Of a stretch of DNA of 14,427 nucleotides, positions 12,882-14,427 are shown one piece after another. The notes beneath the pieces are model-generated. The model ran no database searches. It was not told where the DNA came from and was given only the letters and a program-made list of their open reading frames with translations. Each line of letters begins with the position of its first letter. Positions within the stretch are counted from its first letter, which is position 1. Origin of the DNA: JAJPXC01 sp964562375 (GTDB lineage Bacteria; Bacteroidota; Bacteroidia; Bacteroidales; Muribaculaceae). A program made the position numbers and the translations under genes. The stretch is taken from assembly GCA_964562375.1 (NCBI GenBank), contig CAZLSW010000076.1, positions 1-14,427 on the forward strand, written 5' to 3'.

Positions 12882-14339
12882 ATGAGACAAGATATGCGTT
12901 CACGCCCTACTAAAACCTTCCTTGTGGGTTGTGCTCTGGCGATAAGTGTAAGCGCCGGAGCGCAAACCTACTCGCTTGAGCAGTGCCGCCAAATGGCCAT
13001 TGCCAACAACAAGGAGATGCGCATCAAAAACGCCAAAGTCGAGCAGGCCGGCTACCAGAAAAAGGAGGCTTTTGCCGCCTACCTGCCCTCGATCGACTTC
13101 TCCGGTGGTTACCTCTACAACCAGAAGGAGATTTCGGTGTTTGGCAGCGACCAGTACCTGCCGGTGAAGAATTTCAACGCCAAAACCGGCACTTACGACT
13201 TCGGCATCGTCACCAATCCCGAAACGGGTCTCCCCGTGAAGACCGCCTCGGGTGAATACGTCTTTGAGCAGGTGGCTTACTTGCCCAAAGAGTCGTTGAC
13301 CTACGACATCCACAACGTGTTCTTCGGCGCTATCACCCTTACCCAACCTATCTATATGGGTGGCAAGATCGTGGCTATGAACAAGTTGACGGGATATGCC
13401 GAGGATCTGGCCAAGCAACTGCGCGACGCCGAGGCCGAGAATATCATCTATGCCGTCGACGCCGCCTACTGGCAGGTGGTGTCGCTGCACGCCAAGAAAC
13501 TGTTGGCTGAAAGCTACGTGGCCCTTTTGGATACGCTCGACCGTAATGTAGGGCTTATGGTGGAGCAAGGCGTGGCCACGGGCAGCGACAAGCTGTCGGT
13601 GGACGTGAAACTCAATCAGGCCAACGTCGACCTTGTGAAGGTGGATAACGGATTGGTGCTGTCGCGCATGGCCCTGTGCCAGCTCTGCGGGCTCCCCGTC
13701 GACACCCCTATACAGGTTGAGGACGAGAGCGTCGACCATCCCTCGCCAACTCTCCAGCAATACAGCATCAATATGAACGACGTCTACGACCGCCGTCACG
13801 ACGTGAAGGCGCTGGAATTGGGCGTCAAGATATACGACCAGAAAGCCCGTGTGGCTGAAAGCGACATGTTGCCCAACCTCGCATTGGTGGGCATGTACTC
13901 GTTTTCCAACCCCAACATGTTCAACGGCTTTGAGAAGAAATTCTCGGGAGCGTTCTCCGTTGGGGCGATGTTGACCGTGCCCATCTGGCATTGGGGTAGC
14001 AACTACAACAAGTACCGCGCCGCCAAGGTCGACCGCCAAGTGCAGGAGCTTGAGCTTGAGGATGCTAAGGAGAAGATCGACCTCCAAGTCAACCAAGCCG
14101 CCTTCCGCGCCCAAGAGGCCGTCAAGACCTACGACATGACGGTGACCAACCTCACCAAGGCCAACGAGAACCTTCGCCAAGCCACCCTTGGTTTCCGCGA
14201 GGGCGTTATGACCACCGACAACGTCATGGAGGCCCAGACGGCATGGCTCAAGGCCAATTCGGAGAAGATCGACGCCGAGATCGACGTTCACCTTTGCGAC
14301 ACCTACCTCAGCAAGGTGCTCGGATTGCTCGATTACTAA
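12882..14339 (+). CDS. TolC-family outer-membrane efflux protein
   Basis: A 485-residue outer-membrane channel protein of the TolC/OEP family, the exit duct for RND or ABC export pumps. A signal peptide is clear (basic RSRPTK, then FLVGCALAISVSAGA, cut before QTYSLEQC). The first mature motif YSLEQCRQMAIANNKEM is the usual OEP repeat start. The two OEP repeats each have long helices: AYLPSIDFSGGYLYN with its helical region in the first half, and MLPNLALVGMYSF, then VPIWHWGSNYNKY, in the second. The end of the protein is a helix-rich stretch closing with YLSKVLGLLDY. I chose the ATG at 12882; an ATG at 12894 is equally possible and gives a tidier signal peptide. A TTG further up lies inside the -7 box and is unlikely. 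Pump partners would be expected downstream, beyond the window. A heptamer array starts at the base after the stop codon. Confidence 0.92.
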   Translation: MRQDMRSRPTKTFLVGCALAISVSAGAQTYSLEQCRQMAIANNKEMRIKNAKVEQAGYQKKEAFAAYLPSIDFSGGYLYNQKEISVFGSDQYLPVKNFNAKTGTYDFGIVTNPETGLPVKTASGEYVFEQVAYLPKESLTYDIHNVFFGAITLTQPIYMGGKIVAMNKLTGYAEDLAKQLRDAEAENIIYAVDAAYWQVVSLHAKKLLAESYVALLDTLDRNVGLMVEQGVATGSDKLSVDVKLNQANVDLVKVDNGLVLSRMALCQLCGLPVDTPIQVEDESVDHPSPTLQQYSINMNDVYDRRHDVKALELGVKIYDQKARVAESDMLPNLALVGMYSFSNPNMFNGFEKKFSGAFSVGAMLTVPIWHWGSNYNKYRAAKVDRQVQELELEDAKEKIDLQVNQAAFRAQEAVKTYDMTVTNLTKANENLRQATLGFREGVMTTDNVMEAQTAWLKANSEKIDAEIDVHLCDTYLSKVLGLLDY

Positions 14340-14427
14340 GTTGTTAGTTGTTAGTTGTTAGTTGTTAGTTGCTAGTTGTTAGTTGTTAGTTGTTAGTTGT
14401 TAGTTGTTAGTTGTTAGTTGTTAGTTG
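14340..14427. repeat. GTTGTTA heptamer array running off the window
   Basis: Twelve and a half copies of GTTGTTA start at the base after the tolC stop codon. All are perfect except the fifth (GTTGCTA). The array reaches the window end, so its true length is unknown. Confidence 0.97.

Noticed and set aside
12900..14291. Long minus-strand open frame opposite the tolC-family gene
   Set aside because: It is a mirror of the GC-rich coding strand, with low-complexity V/L/H/G composition and no family features, whereas the plus strand is a clear TolC protein. The same applies to 11468-12625 (-).

Overview
This looks like a chromosomal stretch of a GC-rich member of the Bacteroidota, most likely order Bacteroidales. 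The evidence is the set of Bacteroidales-type proteins (short-form CstA, a PD40-repeat envelope protein, a carboxyspermidine-type dehydrogenase, a DUF2156 protein). Several promoters also match the Bacteroidetes pattern TTTG, about 20 bp, TAnnTTTG, and Shine-Dalgarno sites are weak or absent. A family such as Muribaculaceae is possible, but I cannot prove it from this sequence.

Layout. 1-1380: a small protein gene on the minus strand (four-helix bundle plus topoisomerase-type zinc ribbon), enclosed by 53-bp repeat units built from helically phased 10-bp sub-repeats. 1388-2776 (-): alanine/glycine:cation symporter. 2777-3126: palindrome, a clear promoter and a greA leader with a terminator-like hairpin. 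3127-6386 (+): greA, then a HIT-family hydrolase, murI (glutamate racemase) and recX in tight order, then a ComF-type phosphoribosyltransferase. 6552-9921 (-): reading down the strand, cstA, a HisJ-like PHP phosphatase starting 1 nt after it, and a DUF2156 protein. 9975-11201 (-): secreted PD40-repeat protein with a coiled-coil tail. 11513-14339 (+): carboxynorspermidine/carboxyspermidine dehydrogenase (polyamine synthesis) and a TolC-family outer-membrane protein.

The genes are mostly ordinary housekeeping genes. The unusual content is the repeat landscape. (a) A 71-bp double-hairpin element with inverted ends TTAAGTAGGA...TCCTACTTAA occurs at four loci. One copy lies in frame inside murI, and other copies supply the stop codons of comF, the PHP gene and the DUF2156 gene. 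The element is open in one reading frame and has stops at once in the other two, which recalls the protein-coding palindromic elements of Rickettsia. (b) The 53-bp higher-order repeats surround the four-helix-bundle gene in direct and inverted orientation. (c) Three unrelated genes end in long palindromes that contain their stop codons. (d) Heptanucleotide tandem repeats with different units fill several intergenic gaps. (e) Long imperfect palindromes made of CACRAA-like words lie in three intergenic regions. No rRNA, tRNA, CRISPR array or recognisable transposase was seen.
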